This document shows positions 45,084 through 56,378 of a stretch of DNA of 64,000 nucleotides, piece after piece (position 1 is the first letter of the stretch; each line of letters opens with the position of its first letter). This stretch comes from Platanthera guangdongensis (lineage: Eukaryota > Streptophyta > Magnoliopsida > Asparagales > Orchidaceae). Location of the stretch: the NCBI GenBank assembly GCA_039583875.1, contig CM077159.1:102881287-102945286 (forward strand), given 5' to 3'. Position numbers and translations under genes: made by a program. Below the pieces are notes generated by a model that saw only the letters and a program-made list of their open reading frames with translations, did no database searches and was not told the origin of the DNA.

Positions 45084-47770
45084 TGTAACGCCCCCGGTTT
45101 TTCTGTGTTTTGTTTGATCTTTGGCTGGCGTTACGATGGCGTATTTCCGGCTTTTTGCCGTTGTAGAGCGTGGTCTTAGCTCTTAGGGTTCCCTGTGTGG
45201 CCTTTTTGTAGCATGTTAGCAAGATTCCCCAGCTAGCCGGAGTCCGTTTGATGACTCGGTTGGGCCTCTTGGGGAATGCTTGTGTTTTGGCTTCGGGTGG
45301 TGATATCCCGGGTTTTGTTCGTCGAATGCTAATTTCGACTTCGCAGTTGCGTTCGTAGGATGGGTTTTTAGCTGCAACGTGAATTTCGTCATTTTTCGAG
45401 ATGTTTAGGGTCTCGTGTTGTTTTGACTTTTGCTTGTAAGTAATTAATATGTTGATTGTTTATTATTAAACTGCTGTGTATATATAGCCTTAGGTTAGAA
45501 TTAGGGCTCGGTTCATTTGTCTTTTCTTTTCTCTGCTTGGAAGAAGCCGCCACCTGTGCGAGAGGAAGAGAACCGCCGGACTACCCTAGCCTTCGGACGC
45601 CGATTCCTGGAGATTTAGGGGTCGAAATTCGATTTCGAGAGTGGATCTGGACTGCCCTCGCCTGGATCTGCATTCTTTCTGCTCCTCAGCTTGCTGCTCT
45701 GCGGCTAGATCCGAGAGCAGTGGAGGCCGCCCACCAAATTTTCTGGTATTTAGGCAAGTGATGTTCCCTCATCCTTGCCATAGTTGATCTTTGTCTTCTT
45801 TTGTTTAAATTTTATCTCCTTCCTGCTTAGATCTTAGGTGTATGTTAGGGTTCGTTCCCGATCACACCATGGTTAGTGTAAAAAAGTTCCCGTTAAATCT
45901 CAGACTTCCTGATGGGTTGTGTTTATTAGGGACAGTTTTGGTTCGGTTTAGGTCGAGTAGTTGCTATTGCCGATGGATGATGGAACTCTAGAGAGAGGCC
46001 TCGTTCTCGTTTTGGTTGTTTGCTGGGTTTAGCGCCGGTGGCCAGTCGGGGTGTCGACACCTTTGTGTCGACACCGGCCAGTAGTGGTGTCGACACTTCG
46101 TGTCGACACCAGCAGCTGTGGTGTCGACACTTGGTGTCGACACCGGCTTGTCGAGGTGTCGACACTTGGTATCGACACCAGCAGCAGAGGTGTCGACACT
46201 TGGTGTCGACACCTGCAGCAGAGGTGTCGACACTTGGTGTCGACACCAGCAGCAGGTGGTGTCGACACTTGGTGTCGACAGTAGCAGCAGAGGTGTCGAC
46301 ACTTGGTGTCGACACCAGCAGCTGTGGTGTCGACACTTGGTGTCGACACCGGCTTGTCGTGGTGTCGACATATCGTGTCGACACTGGGTGCTGCGCTTGT
46401 TTTGCGGTCAGAAAGACTCGGGGTTGGTTCGGGTTAGGCGTGCAAGGCCGCGTCGGTTGGACTCGACGTTTTTTCCTTGGGTTCGTGTGTTTTCTTAGGG
46501 TTGTTAGTGTGACTCTTCGTTAGAAGGGGGCATTGGGTGTTCGGCTAGTTTCTGCATGCCGACTCTTGGATTGTGGCAGGTGGTGGAGTTTTGGTGGCCT
46601 CTGGAGGGGTGGTTTTATGTGGAGAGCTGTGGCCACCGCCTTTTGCCCCGGTTTGGGTTGGTGTGTGTGGGACCCTAAAGCTGCCACTGTTTGACCCCTT
46701 AGCCCTTTTTGGATCTGATTTTTGGTTATGTATTCAGATACATGTTTTGACCACTGCTACGTACCTACGTGTTAGGACTGTTAGTCCCTTTCCTGTTTAT
46801 GCTTTCTTTTCTTTTGGCATATATGTATATGTCTTGTTGCTGTTGCAGACTCTTTTGGTAGGGCATAATAGTTTTAATGCTCGCACTTGGTGTGCTCTAC
46901 TGTGCTCTAGACAATACTCTCTTCTTACTGTCACCCCTTTTCTTTTGCTTATAGCAGTTGTTGCCGGGTTGGTAAAACCTTCTTCTTTTTGCTCATTAAT
47001 CTATTGCTCTATTTACCTTTTGATTGTTTCCTTGATGAGGTGTTCTTTTCTTGGATGCCTCAGGTCCAGGTTGTAGCCAGTTCAGCAGCTAGTTCTTTTG
47101 GAGGGGCTTGTTGGTGGCCTCTTGGGTTGCTGAGATAGCTGATTCCCGATTTTTTTGTGAGGTAGTTCTTTACTTTTCTGTATAGACATGCACACTCGCC
47201 AGTGGGTTCGTGTCAGGTTGTTGACGCCCACTGGTGGCTTCTTGCGATGCTGGGTATGAATTTAAACTGTTGTTTTTGCCTTTTTGTGGTTGGTTACTTG
47301 CTTCTGGGAAGGATTTATGCTAGGTTGCATGTTAGATATTTTAAAACCTAAAAGCATTATTATATGTACCTCATGCATAACATGTCTCTAAAACAAAGAC
47401 ACTATTTTTCCTCAGCGTACAACACTATCTTTCACACATACTATACTCACCTTAGAGTCGTGCATACCATGAGTCGTCCCCCGGGGACACTTATGTTCAT
47501 TTAGGGTGTCATCTTAATTGAACCAAAGTATTTTCTGCTGCGTATAGATATAATTTAAACAGTGGGCTAGCTGATCCACCGTGCCGAGGGATACGACCAT
47601 TCAACATAACTGACTTTCTTTCACACTTAATCAACGATTTTCCTTAAAAATCTAAGGTCTAGAGTTTTGCGTGAGCGTGTGCAGTTATCCCCTGCACGAC
47701 GTGGCATCACGGCACGTGTTTTCTCCTGCTCTGATACGATTTCTTCGTTGAGAAAATGCGGGTTGTGACA
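45084..47770 (+). repeat. T3 3' LTR (2687 bp)
   Basis: It starts TGTAACGCCCCCGG and ends GGGTTGTGACA. It includes the minisatellite at 46050-46390 and open stretches without coding character, such as 46573-47076. It is the intact reference for interpreting the rearranged 5' LTR. Confidence 0.92.
46050..46390. repeat. 34-bp minisatellite in the T3 3' LTR, about 10 units
   Basis: Units read GTGTCGACACTTGGTGTCGA followed by CACCAGCAGCAGAG-like spacers. Each unit has two SalI-type GTCGAC palindromes. Unit number differs from the 5' side (about 13), showing expansion or contraction since insertion. Confidence 0.92.
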
Positions 47771-48698
47771 TTCTGTCCTTGTTTTTGTTCTCTGCACAGT
47801 CAGGTACAATGTGCCCTGGTTTCCTGCAACCAAAGCAAACAATTTCTTTATTATTTGACTTATCATACCTTGGCTTATCATGCTCTTTGTATGATCTCCT
47901 TCTGAAGTTCTTTCTGGCCATCTTGTAAAAGCTTTTGTCCAATAGACTGAGCAGTTCATCATTACCTGTGACTTTGTCTTCAGGCTGATCTTCAGTTGCT
48001 TTGAAAGCTATTGTCTTTTCTTTCCTTGTGGCTGGTGAGGCAGCCTTCTGCTCTTCTTCTCTGTTCTTAATGAGCAGCTCATAAGATTTGAGCTTACCCA
48101 AAAGAGCTTCTGTGGTGATCTCATTCAGACTTCTGGCATCCTTGATTGGCCAGATTCTTGAATCCCAAGTGCTTGGGAAGCACATTAGGATTTTGTCATT
48201 AAGCTCAGTTAATGAGATCTCTTTATCCAAAGTCTTGAGTTCATTGACTTTTAGACTGAGCCTGTTATACATTTCAGCTACTGGCTCATCTTCTCCTTTC
48301 TTGAAATTCTCATATTGGGATATGAGGTGGGATCTCCTGTCCTTTCTTTCATCAGCTGATCCTGAGACTATTTCAGAGAGCTTATCCCAGATTTCCTTTG
48401 CTGAATTGCATTCAGCCACCTTTTGGAAGATGTCATCAGACATGGTCTTGGCTAAGATATTCATAGCCTTTGCATCTGCTACCTTCCACTTCTTGATATC
48501 AGCATCTGTTCCTGATTGAGGTGGAACAGCATTTGTGCTTGTGTTCTCTGGAGGTCTTGGACAAACTGTCAAAATAGAATTAAAAATGTCCCCGTCAATA
48601 GAATTCATGTATAATCTAATCCTTGCTTTCCAACGTGCAAACTTAGATAGATTGCACACTAGAGGTCTGGTGCTAGCATAATCTTTGTTTTGGGCCAT
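47771..48698 (-). pseudogene. gag: P1 gag, N-terminal part
   Basis: It starts MAQNKDYASTRPLVCNL on the minus strand at 48698. Copia gag features follow: FARWKARIRLYMNSID, AMNILAKTMSDD, EIWDKLSEIV, RRSHLISQYENFKKGE. The zinc knuckle CFGCRKPGHIVPDC ends near 47800. T3 begins at 47770, and the frame continues at 35483 once T3 and one TTCTG copy are removed. No stop is seen in the joined frame, so gag was open when T3 landed. Confidence 0.9.
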
Positions 48699-48811
48699 GA
48701 TTTGTGAGGAACTAATCTAGTAACAAAATCAAAAGAAAACAGATCTAACTAAGAATCTTTTGGTTCAGGTGTTAGCCTACGCAACCACTAAGATGTGGTA
48801 TTTTTAACCAA

Positions 48812-48829
48812 CCTCGCTCTGGTACCAAT
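48812..48829 (-). other. P1 primer-binding site
   Basis: On the minus strand ATTGGTACCAGAGCGAGG follows the 5' LTR end. TGGTACCAGAGC is an initiator tRNA-Met-type PBS with one change from the S-element PBS. Confidence 0.85.
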
Positions 48830-50482
48830 TGAAAGTGCAAGCTAGATCTGATATACTCTAGAGGGGGGATGAATAGAGTATGGTGCTTAAAAACTTTTTA
48901 CAACAATTGTTGCAATCTGAGTGAACAGGGAAGCAAATAATAAATCTAAATACAGCACTTATCTAATTACAATCTACAAAAGAAACTAATCACAGATCAC
49001 AAATCAATCACAGATCCTAACTAATCACAGATCACAGCCAGAAACAAAAATAAAGATACGCAAGCCCAAAGACATAAGGAGCTATAGTGGTTCCCCTAAA
49101 CTTGGGTACATCCACTCTTCTACCACCCTAGGTACGAATCCACTGCAGGATGAGTTGATCAGGTGTCCTGGGCACCAATGAGCTTTTGATAAGGTGCTCA
49201 AAAACCAAATCAGATTTTTTGATCAGGTGTCTTGCCACCAATGAGCTTTTGATAAGGTGCTCAAAAACCAAGTACAAACTTTTGAAGGGAGTTTGAAAAA
49301 CCCTTTACAGAGATGGGGATGAGAGAGTGATGGAAGTCTTCTCTTTCTCAAAGCAGCTGAGAAGACTATGTGGATTTGATGTTGTCAAAGCTCCCCCTGA
49401 GTTCTTGAGATGTTCAGGAAATGAAGCTTTGCTGTATGGTGATAGGCCTTCAGAGAGTAGATCTCCATCAATTGATGATTTCAGCAACAACTGAAATATT
49501 AGGTGTCTGGAGTCTTGAATGATGTTGGCCTTGAACACTTGAATCAAAAGAGATCTGAAGATTTCAGTTGGTTGATCTCCTTGGTTGTGTGTTCTTGTAT
49601 GAATTCTTTTAGACAGAGAATGTCTACAGGTCTTTTTCTTTCTCTTGTGAACAGTTAGTGTTGAGAAAGATGTTGTTCCAGAGAAAAATTATAACAGAGA
49701 ATCTTTTTTTTCTTCTTCTTGTTCACTCTCTACAGATGGCTTCTTGTTCTCTTGTGAGTGATTCAAAAATCTTGTATTTTATTCCCTTTGTTCTGAATAG
49801 AAAATGATCCTCTCTGAAGAATAGCCGTTAGCCTATCATTAATTGACTTCCTTAATTGCAATTGTCTTCTTGGGAAAGTCCAAAGAAACATTCCTTGATA
49901 ATCCCTTGAAACTTGGTCCAGAATAAATGAAAACGGCTACAAAATCTTCTGAATTAATTGCTGACAATAACTCCTTAACTGTTCTGAAATTTGAATCTTG
50001 AAAATCATTTAACTCTTCAGAAAAACGTCGAACTGAGCTCTACTATCGTCAAACTGAGCTCAGCAATTTGGACTTATACAGCAATAAAGATCGTCGATCT
50101 GAGCTCAACTATCGTCGAACTGAGCTCAGAGATAGAGAATCAATACTGGAGTCAAGATCTTCGAACTGAGCTCGAAGATCGTCGAATGGAGTTCGACGAT
50201 TTGTTGAAGTTTAGCTTAGCGATCGTCGAATGGAGTTCGACGATCCGTCGAAGTTGAGCTAGATAATCGTCGATTGGAGTTCGACGATTCGTCGTACTGA
50301 GCTCGACGAAATGACTTAGTCTCCAAACTAAAAAACCTTGGTCTTGAGGGCAGCTTCCAAACCTAACTACTAACCCTTAGACTCAATTCTAATTGACCTT
50401 TAGATCTATACAATGAGGTCAAAAACAGGTTTCCTAAAGACATAGTGATCCTGACCCAAATTAGTAATAGGGTGTTCCAACA
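48830..50482 (-). repeat. P1 5' LTR, minus strand
   Basis: It is the same length as 25901-27553 and closely similar to it. The motif array is at about 50020-50310. On the minus strand it starts TGTTGGAACAC at 50482. Confidence 0.93.
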
Positions 50483-50967
50483 CTTCCCTATAGGGACACG
50501 CTCACTCACAGGGTTCATGGTGTTCCTAGCGGTGATCACGATTGACTTCGACTCGGTGGATTTGAACTTTCCCTTATCAGGGTATGTGGAAGAAGATGCC
50601 CCAGTGGTGGACTTGTTCTTCGCATGAGCGTAACGGGAGGGAGCCTTAGAGGCTAAGTGTTTTTCAATGTCCAAGGCGACATTGAAAGTCATGTTCAAGT
50701 CCGTATGCCCATATCGCAAGAGCTTCCTTTGGATATCGGGGTGAAGGCCTTTTCGAAATCTAGATAAAGTGACTTCGGGGATCTCCCTAAGGTCACATCG
50801 CACCATACGGTCCTTAAATTCACCCATATATTCAGCTACCGAGTTTGAGCCCTGCCGCAGAGTGGCAAGCTCATCGAACATCTGTGTCCGATGGCACGCA
50901 GGAACGTACTGATCGGTCACCAGATTTTTCATTACTGGACAACCTATAAGGGGGGCTCCGTGTCCGG
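50483..50967 (-). pseudogene. gag: C1 gag, central part
   Basis: The minus-strand reading contains LRQGSNSVAEYMGEFKDRM and FRKGLHPDIQRKLLRYG, typical Retrotrans_gag sequence of chromoviruses, then a Lys/Ser-rich linker ending ERVPIGK. After removal of P1 it continues into the zinc knuckle at 25838-25882. The N-terminal part is missing because the T4 LTR starts at 50968. No stop occurs between 50967 and the P1 border. Confidence 0.87.
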
Positions 50968-53900
50968 TGTAACATCCCATGTTACTTCTGGACCCCTAAA
51001 CTTAGATTGGGTTAGGCATGTGTGAGATTTAAGGAGACCAACTATGTTTGGCCCTAGGTAGTGGGTGGTAGCCATGTGGGGCCCACTATAGGACCATAGT
51101 CAAACTAGGTCAAACTAACCTAATTGTGGACCCTAGCCACTCCATGACCCCACCACATTGCCCTAACCCTAAAGACAATCTAAGTGGACCCTAGGGCATA
51201 TCACTAGGTCAACACCTTGACCTAAATTGACCAAAGTCAACCTTGGGCCTAATTGGTCAAACCCACACTCATAAGCTCAATTAGCCTAAGTAGGGCACCC
51301 CCTTGACCCAACCCAAGTTGGGTGGTGCCACTAGACCCATTTCCACCAAGTAGGGTCAGCCCACCCACCATGGTTGACCAAGTCAACTCCCCAAGTCAAC
51401 AAGTCAACAAATTGACCTAAAGGAGTGAAATGAAGACCAAGCCATTTTCCCTTGGACCAAGCCCACCAAAATTGGCCCATTGCCAGCCCAAGTGAACAAA
51501 ACCAGTCCTACCCCTCTAGATCAGGAGAGAGAATACATGCAAGGGGGTAAAATTGGAATTTTAAGGGTAGGAGGAGAGAGAAAATGGAAAGGAAGGAAAT
51601 GGTGGCCACATGGCCACCCCATCAGATGGTTTTAAATGCCCAAAACCAAGTGGCCGACCTCCTCTCTTCATTTCCAGCAGAAAACTAGGGCTGTGTGCCA
51701 CTTGGCATCATGGGCGGAGCAAACAAAGCTCAAACCGAGCTCACATAGGAAATACCTCCCCATATACTCCACCTCAGTCCAAATAGACCTCACCAACAGC
51801 TTCAGGAGATAGAAGGGAGTGGAAATCGAGTGCTGGATCATGGAGAATGGTGGAGAATCGAGTTTTCGGGGTGGAGCTCGCCGGCGCACCACCACCACGG
51901 CAAACCGCCGCCTGACCCGCAGCCAAGCCCAATTCAGGTGCGTTTCACCTCACCTCTTCCTATACTAGATTTCTAGATCTATTTAGGTAGATATCGGGCT
52001 CAATCGAGCCCGATGCCATGAGAGGAAAATGGAGAAAACTGAGCTCTTTCTTCTTGCTCGGGTTCGCCAGAGGAGTCAACTCCGGCGGCCCCACCGCCGG
52101 GAAACGCTAGCCCCCACCTTAACGAAGGTGGTGGCGATATCCGCCGGCGGTGGTGGTGGCTCAGCTGGCCGGAAAACGCCAGCCAACATCGTCCAGGAAA
52201 ATGCAATCGTAGCCGTCAATCCATCGGGGACGATGAACCGATCCCGTCGGTTTAGACTTTAAGATTCGTGCAATGATAATTAATATGATTAAATTTTATA
52301 TGATGAATAGTGAAATCCCTGTCACACAAATACAACTAATTTGCATGTTAATCTTAGGCATCTTAGAGGCATTTCCAGAACTTAGTCTCTTAATAAAAAT
52401 TGTAGCTGATGGTCTTATCTTTAAATTGCCACCTTAAAGATGTGATTTGGTGCAGTGTACAGTCCTGTAGGACATTTCGCCTAGGACTGGTCCTAGAGTA
52501 GGGCAGAAATTAATTGGATGCCCAGGTCAAACCATTAGTCACCATGGCCCCAACGTTTGGGCACATGCATGATTAGGGCATACTTAGCCCCTGCCAAACA
52601 TTAGGTATTTTTAGAGAACATTTTCCTATAGTTTTTGCCAAAATATCAAAATACAAATAAATGAAATATAAGGACTTTTACACCTCCCCATGGTCCCAAA
52701 TCTTGGTGGTAGGTCAATGGGGACACACTTGGTGCATGATAAAACTTTCAGCACCTTGGGTTCAATGCATGTTGGGGAATCCACTTGCATGTGTTAGCTC
52801 ATGTTTTGCCTTGGTGTGCAAATAGCAAAAACTCAAATATGGTGTATTTAGCCCAATGGTGATATGAAAAGGTCTTGGAATTATTTACAGTGGATCATTA
52901 GGGTAAATTTCATCCCTCAAATTAATCATGGAATTTTTGGAATCAAAAATTCCATTTATTGGAATTTATTTTAAATATAGCTATTTTGGAAATAAAATTG
53001 GAAAATAGGTTTTCCTCAAGTACAAATCCTAAAATTTTGCCAAGGCCTAGATAATGTCACATTTGACTTAGGAAAAAATATGATCCCTCTGTTTTGAAGA
53101 ACGTTTGGATTAGATATCTTAAATTGCCCATTTTACCCTTATCTTATTTAATTCATGAAATGATGGATATGTACTTCAGAAAAATTTGGAATTTATTCTA
53201 CTGCTATAAAATGATATTATTAGTTTTGTATGAATTTATCAGAATTAATGGATGCATTGTTTGTTGTTAAATTAATACAATGACATTTTTGGTAAATATG
53301 TTATAATGGAATTTTATAGGCCATTACACAATAACAATTGATGAGACTCTGCCAATAGTCATAAATTGGTGTTCTAAATGTTCTGTAAGTTTCTTGGAAT
53401 TTTTGATTACATATTGCCTATACTTCATTTGGAAAATGGAATTTATGTGAATTTGGTATTAAATAAGAAATGGGAATAAATAATTAAAGGAAAATTATTA
53501 AACTCTGTAAGTAGCAATATTTTATCATTATACCACTCAAGAAAAATTGCCTAGGTCAGAGGATGTTAAATCATAGTACTTCATGTGTAAAGTGACCTAG
53601 TGTTTAAATTAAAAGATTTAATTAAAGGACTATTTGGCCAAGAAAAATTATGAGAATTCATAGGGTAGTTCCCTTAGTCCATACCACCCTAGGATAAATA
53701 TTTAGAGGCAAGATGCCTTAAGGTTTGGAAGATCACATTTTTAGGGTAATCATAAGACATGGTCTGCATATAACACAAATAGGTCTTGCCTTAGGGGTTA
53801 CCAGGGGATTGATTATCGACAGAAATAAGAGAGTCAACATGAATAACACTGGTGGGTAGAGTTGTCTTAGTGTGGGATCAAAAGTGCAAGTCTTAGTTAG

Positions 53901-54639
53901 CAACTGGAGTGGGGGTCGGCGGAAGACCGTCGGTTTCCCGGTAACACCTTAAGTCACTAGGGTTGTACTAGAACAATAAGGAGAGCTGGGGAGATACATG
54001 GGTAGCCATCAACTAAAATAAGTATCCTTGCGAAAGGGAATGCTGGGCGTAATCCCAACACAGTTCCTAGTGCCCCTTGAGAGCCCTTCACAGGGAATAC
54101 CGGGGGCAGTCCTGGGATTAACCTTAAATCTCTAAGTATAATAACCCGTAGACAACAGTAGTTTAATAGGTTAGGACTTTATTGTACCTTCTCGCCCGTG
54201 TAGGGTTGGAGAGATTCATGATATATGCTCACCCGTTTGGGGGTTTGAGGGAGTTGGTATAAAGGCACTAATGTGCGATCTCACCCGTTTTGGGGTTTGA
54301 GGGAGTTGGTATAAAGACACTAATGTGCACGCTCACCCGGGTTTGGGTTTGAGGGATTAAGGACGGGTTTGGTCCTGCGAGCGGGAGGCTCGAAATGAAA
54401 TACTTGCATGTGCATAAATATCATGGCGGGGAATGCGGTACTGGCCGTTCGTCACACCGATGGCAGTACGGTGCACCAGGTGGTTGTGGGAGTTAGAGGG
54501 GCCAGTGGGTTGTTTTACACTGCAGTCTGGAGGACGATCCCTGATAACACACATCCGACCCAACAAGACTGACGGGTTTGTCAGCAAAGTACGTACGCGA
54601 GACTCTAGAGTGCACCTTGGACGTGTACAGAGGCGTATG
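50968..54639 (+). repeat. T4 LTR, left part (Tekay-like)
   Basis: It starts TGTAACATCCCATG inside the C1 gag. It is related to the T1 LTR: both have GGGCGTAATCCCA, CAGTTCCTAGTGCC and CTTCAC-GGGAATACC blocks in the same order. S3 interrupts it at 54640, and it continues at 63794. No gene is seen in its 3.7 kb; small open frames near 52029-52262 and 54433-54669 are not conserved. The candidate target duplication TCCGG (50963-50967) cannot be checked here. Confidence 0.87.
54228..54356 (+). repeat. 52-bp tandem repeat in the T4 LTR, about 2.5 copies
   Basis: Units starting CTCACCCGTTTGGGGGTTTG begin at 54228, 54280 and 54332 and contain GAGGGAGTTGGTATAAAG. The repeat is absent from the T1 LTR. 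Confidence 0.88.
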
Positions 54640-56289
54640 TGTTGGGTATTGTATCCACAATGTACCTGATTTGAAGAAGCCCCTGGACAAGCTAAGGTCA
54701 ATAAACTATGTATTTGATAAACTTTTTCAAGTTGTACTTGCAGTTTTCTCCACGCTAAGCGCACACCAATGTCAGGGTGCAGTAGGTCAATATACACGGG
54801 TCTGCACGACGTAATCCCTCGTTGAGCAGATCAGTGTGTTGGCCTACGTGTACTCTCTCTATTGGAGTGCACTTACTTTCAAGTACAAGGCCGTTCATAT
54901 GCAAGAAGAGACAAGGAGCATGGAGCATCAAGGAGCAGCTCCTAGGTGGAAGATGAAAAATCGTCCAAGGCAAATTCGACGAGAATCACCAAGTGATTCT
55001 CGCCGATTCGGCGAGAATCACTAGTGATTCTCGCCGAATCGACGAGAATCATCAGTGATTCTCGCCGACTTCTTCTGGCCATCTCAAAATGGTACCAAGT
55101 AAGATTCGGCGAGAATCACTTGTAATTCCCGCCGAACCAGTGGCCAAGCAGCCCATGTACAAAGTAAAATTCGTTGAGAATCAATAAGTGATTCGACTAG
55201 AATCACAAACGATTCTCGACGAATCGTCGAGAATCACTTGGTGATTCTCGCCGATTCGTCGAGAATCGTCTGCGATTCTCGCCGATTTTTACTTGGCGTT
55301 TTCTCAGTTAAATTCCTGAACCGGATTCTGTCTCAGTTAAATTCCTGAACCGGATTCTGCCTCAGTCAATTTCCTGGACCGGGATTTGGGGGATTCTTTT
55401 GTGGGTCCCACAAACGGTCATATTGAGAATCCTACAGTATTTATACACAGGTATTTTTGAACGAAAAAAACATAGAAAGAAGCCGAGCACGAAACCCTAA
55501 TATCGCGATTTCTCTTCTCCGCTGCCGTCGCGCTCGGGCTAGTACGTCGCCGCCGCTGATCGTTCTTCTTCCCGATCTCCGGCGACAGAAGCTTAGCAAA
55601 GCTTGCGTCTCACGTGTCTATCCAGAGATCTCTTGTCTCTCGATTTGTTGACCGGGAAAAATGCCCCCGTCCGAATCGATCGAGACGACCGATCCTAGAG
55701 TGACCGTTGGTAGACCTAGTTTGCTTCGCAAAGAAGTTTGGATCTCAAAGCACTGCAGCATCGCACCTTCGTGGCAGCCGACTCCGAACCAAGCCGCCGC
55801 TCGGATTGCCGCCGCCGGTTCCGGGAGATCCTCTCCAAGTGAGACCAAGGTCGTAGACTCTTCATCGACCTCGAGAACACGTCGTCGAACGAAGAGGAAC
55901 ACCGTAGTCTCCGAAAGAAGTTTGTATCTCATATACATTCCATATTTACTTTTGTTGTAAAGGAACTTTTGTTCCGTGTTGTAAGGGTTGGGTGCAACCC
56001 GTTTTGTGGGAGTGTTGACTCTCACGTGTGGAAGGGCTCCTTCCGTTAGTGAAGGGATTGGATTTCAATCCCGTTGGAGAAGTGACCGAGTCGTCCCTTG
56101 TTGGGGAGATAGGTCGAAGGGGGAAAGTGGATGTACCCAAGTCGGGGAACCACTATAAATTTGCTGTGTATTCTGTGTGCTGTGCTTGTTGTTTTTATTG
56201 TGCAGGTACATCCGTAAATTCCGCAAAAGAACCACACGTCACCTATTCCCCCCCATAGGTGCACATAGTTGACACTAGGTGGACTTTCA
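54640..56289 (+). repeat. S3 5' LTR (1650 bp)
   Basis: It starts TGTTGGGTATTG and ends GGACTTTCA. It includes the inverted-repeat array (about 54975-55295), a TATA box (TATTTATA, about 55438-55445) and a CAG-GTAC donor-like site near 56202. Two copies of a roughly 28-bp AGTTAAATTCCTGAACCGGA unit and one diverged copy lie at about 55306-55382. Confidence 0.95.
54975..55295. promoter_or_regulatory. Inverted-repeat array of the S3 5' LTR
   Basis: The 38-bp perfect palindrome occupies 55004-55041, centred on CTAG, with further GATTCTCG-N-CGA inverted copies on both sides. In the 3' LTR the same palindrome is at 62509-62546. Confidence 0.75.
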
Positions 56290-56291
56290 AG

Positions 56292-56310
56292 TGGTATCAG
56301 AGCCAGGTTA
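56292..56310 (+). other. S3 primer-binding site
   Basis: TGGTATCAGAGCCAGGTTA lies two bases after the LTR. It is of initiator tRNA-Met type, with a longer match than in S1. Confidence 0.88.
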
Positions 56311-56378
56311 CTCATCAAAAGGTTAACACCTTGAGTAGAATCCTGCCTCTAGTGTCAACAAGGAGACTTACATCTACT

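Larger units (their letters stand above)
35484..47770 (+). mobile_element. T3: Tekay/Del-like chromovirus with partly inverted 5' LTR
   Basis: T3 is inserted in the P1 gag with the target duplication TTCTG (35479-35483 and 47771-47775). The 3' LTR is 45084-47770. The 5' LTR is rearranged: its first 326 bp are in normal orientation (35484-35809), the rest is inverted together with the PBS and part of the leader. Gag and pol run from 40284 to 44957 and end in a chromodomain. S2 has inserted into the leader. Many in-frame stops show it is inactive. Confidence 0.92.
25901..50482 (-). mobile_element. P1: Sirevirus-like Copia element with a third ORF, interrupted by T3
   Basis: The LTRs are 25901-27553 and 48830-50482, both 1653 bp. 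On the minus strand they start TGTTGGAACAC and end CACTTTCA. Flanks are CTTCT (25896-25900) and CTTCC (50483-50487), a duplication with one change. Removing P1 rejoins the C1 gag in frame (VPIGK to VSKANTTCYSCG). In order on the minus strand P1 has PBS, gag, pol, a motif array and an aORF. T3 (35484-47770) splits its gag. Without T3 and S2 the element is about 12.3 kb. Confidence 0.93.

Noticed and set aside
46050..46390. CRISPR-like regular repeats
   Set aside because: Units are contiguous 34-bp minisatellite repeats with similar spacers, inside a plant LTR.
46573..47076. 167-aa hydrophobic open frame in the T3 3' LTR, repeated inverted at 36783-37286
   Set aside because: The two copies are the two LTRs of the same element. 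A Cys/Leu/Phe-rich reading from a T-rich strand is expected by chance.
52029..52262. Small plus-strand frame in the T4 LTR as a possible host gene
   Set aside because: It lies fully inside LTR sequence homologous to T1 and is not conserved in the T1 copy.
56259..56378. Upstream in-frame ATG extending S3 gag by 40 residues
   Set aside because: It starts inside the 5' LTR and runs through the PBS; the ATG at 56379 matches the gag start seen in S1.
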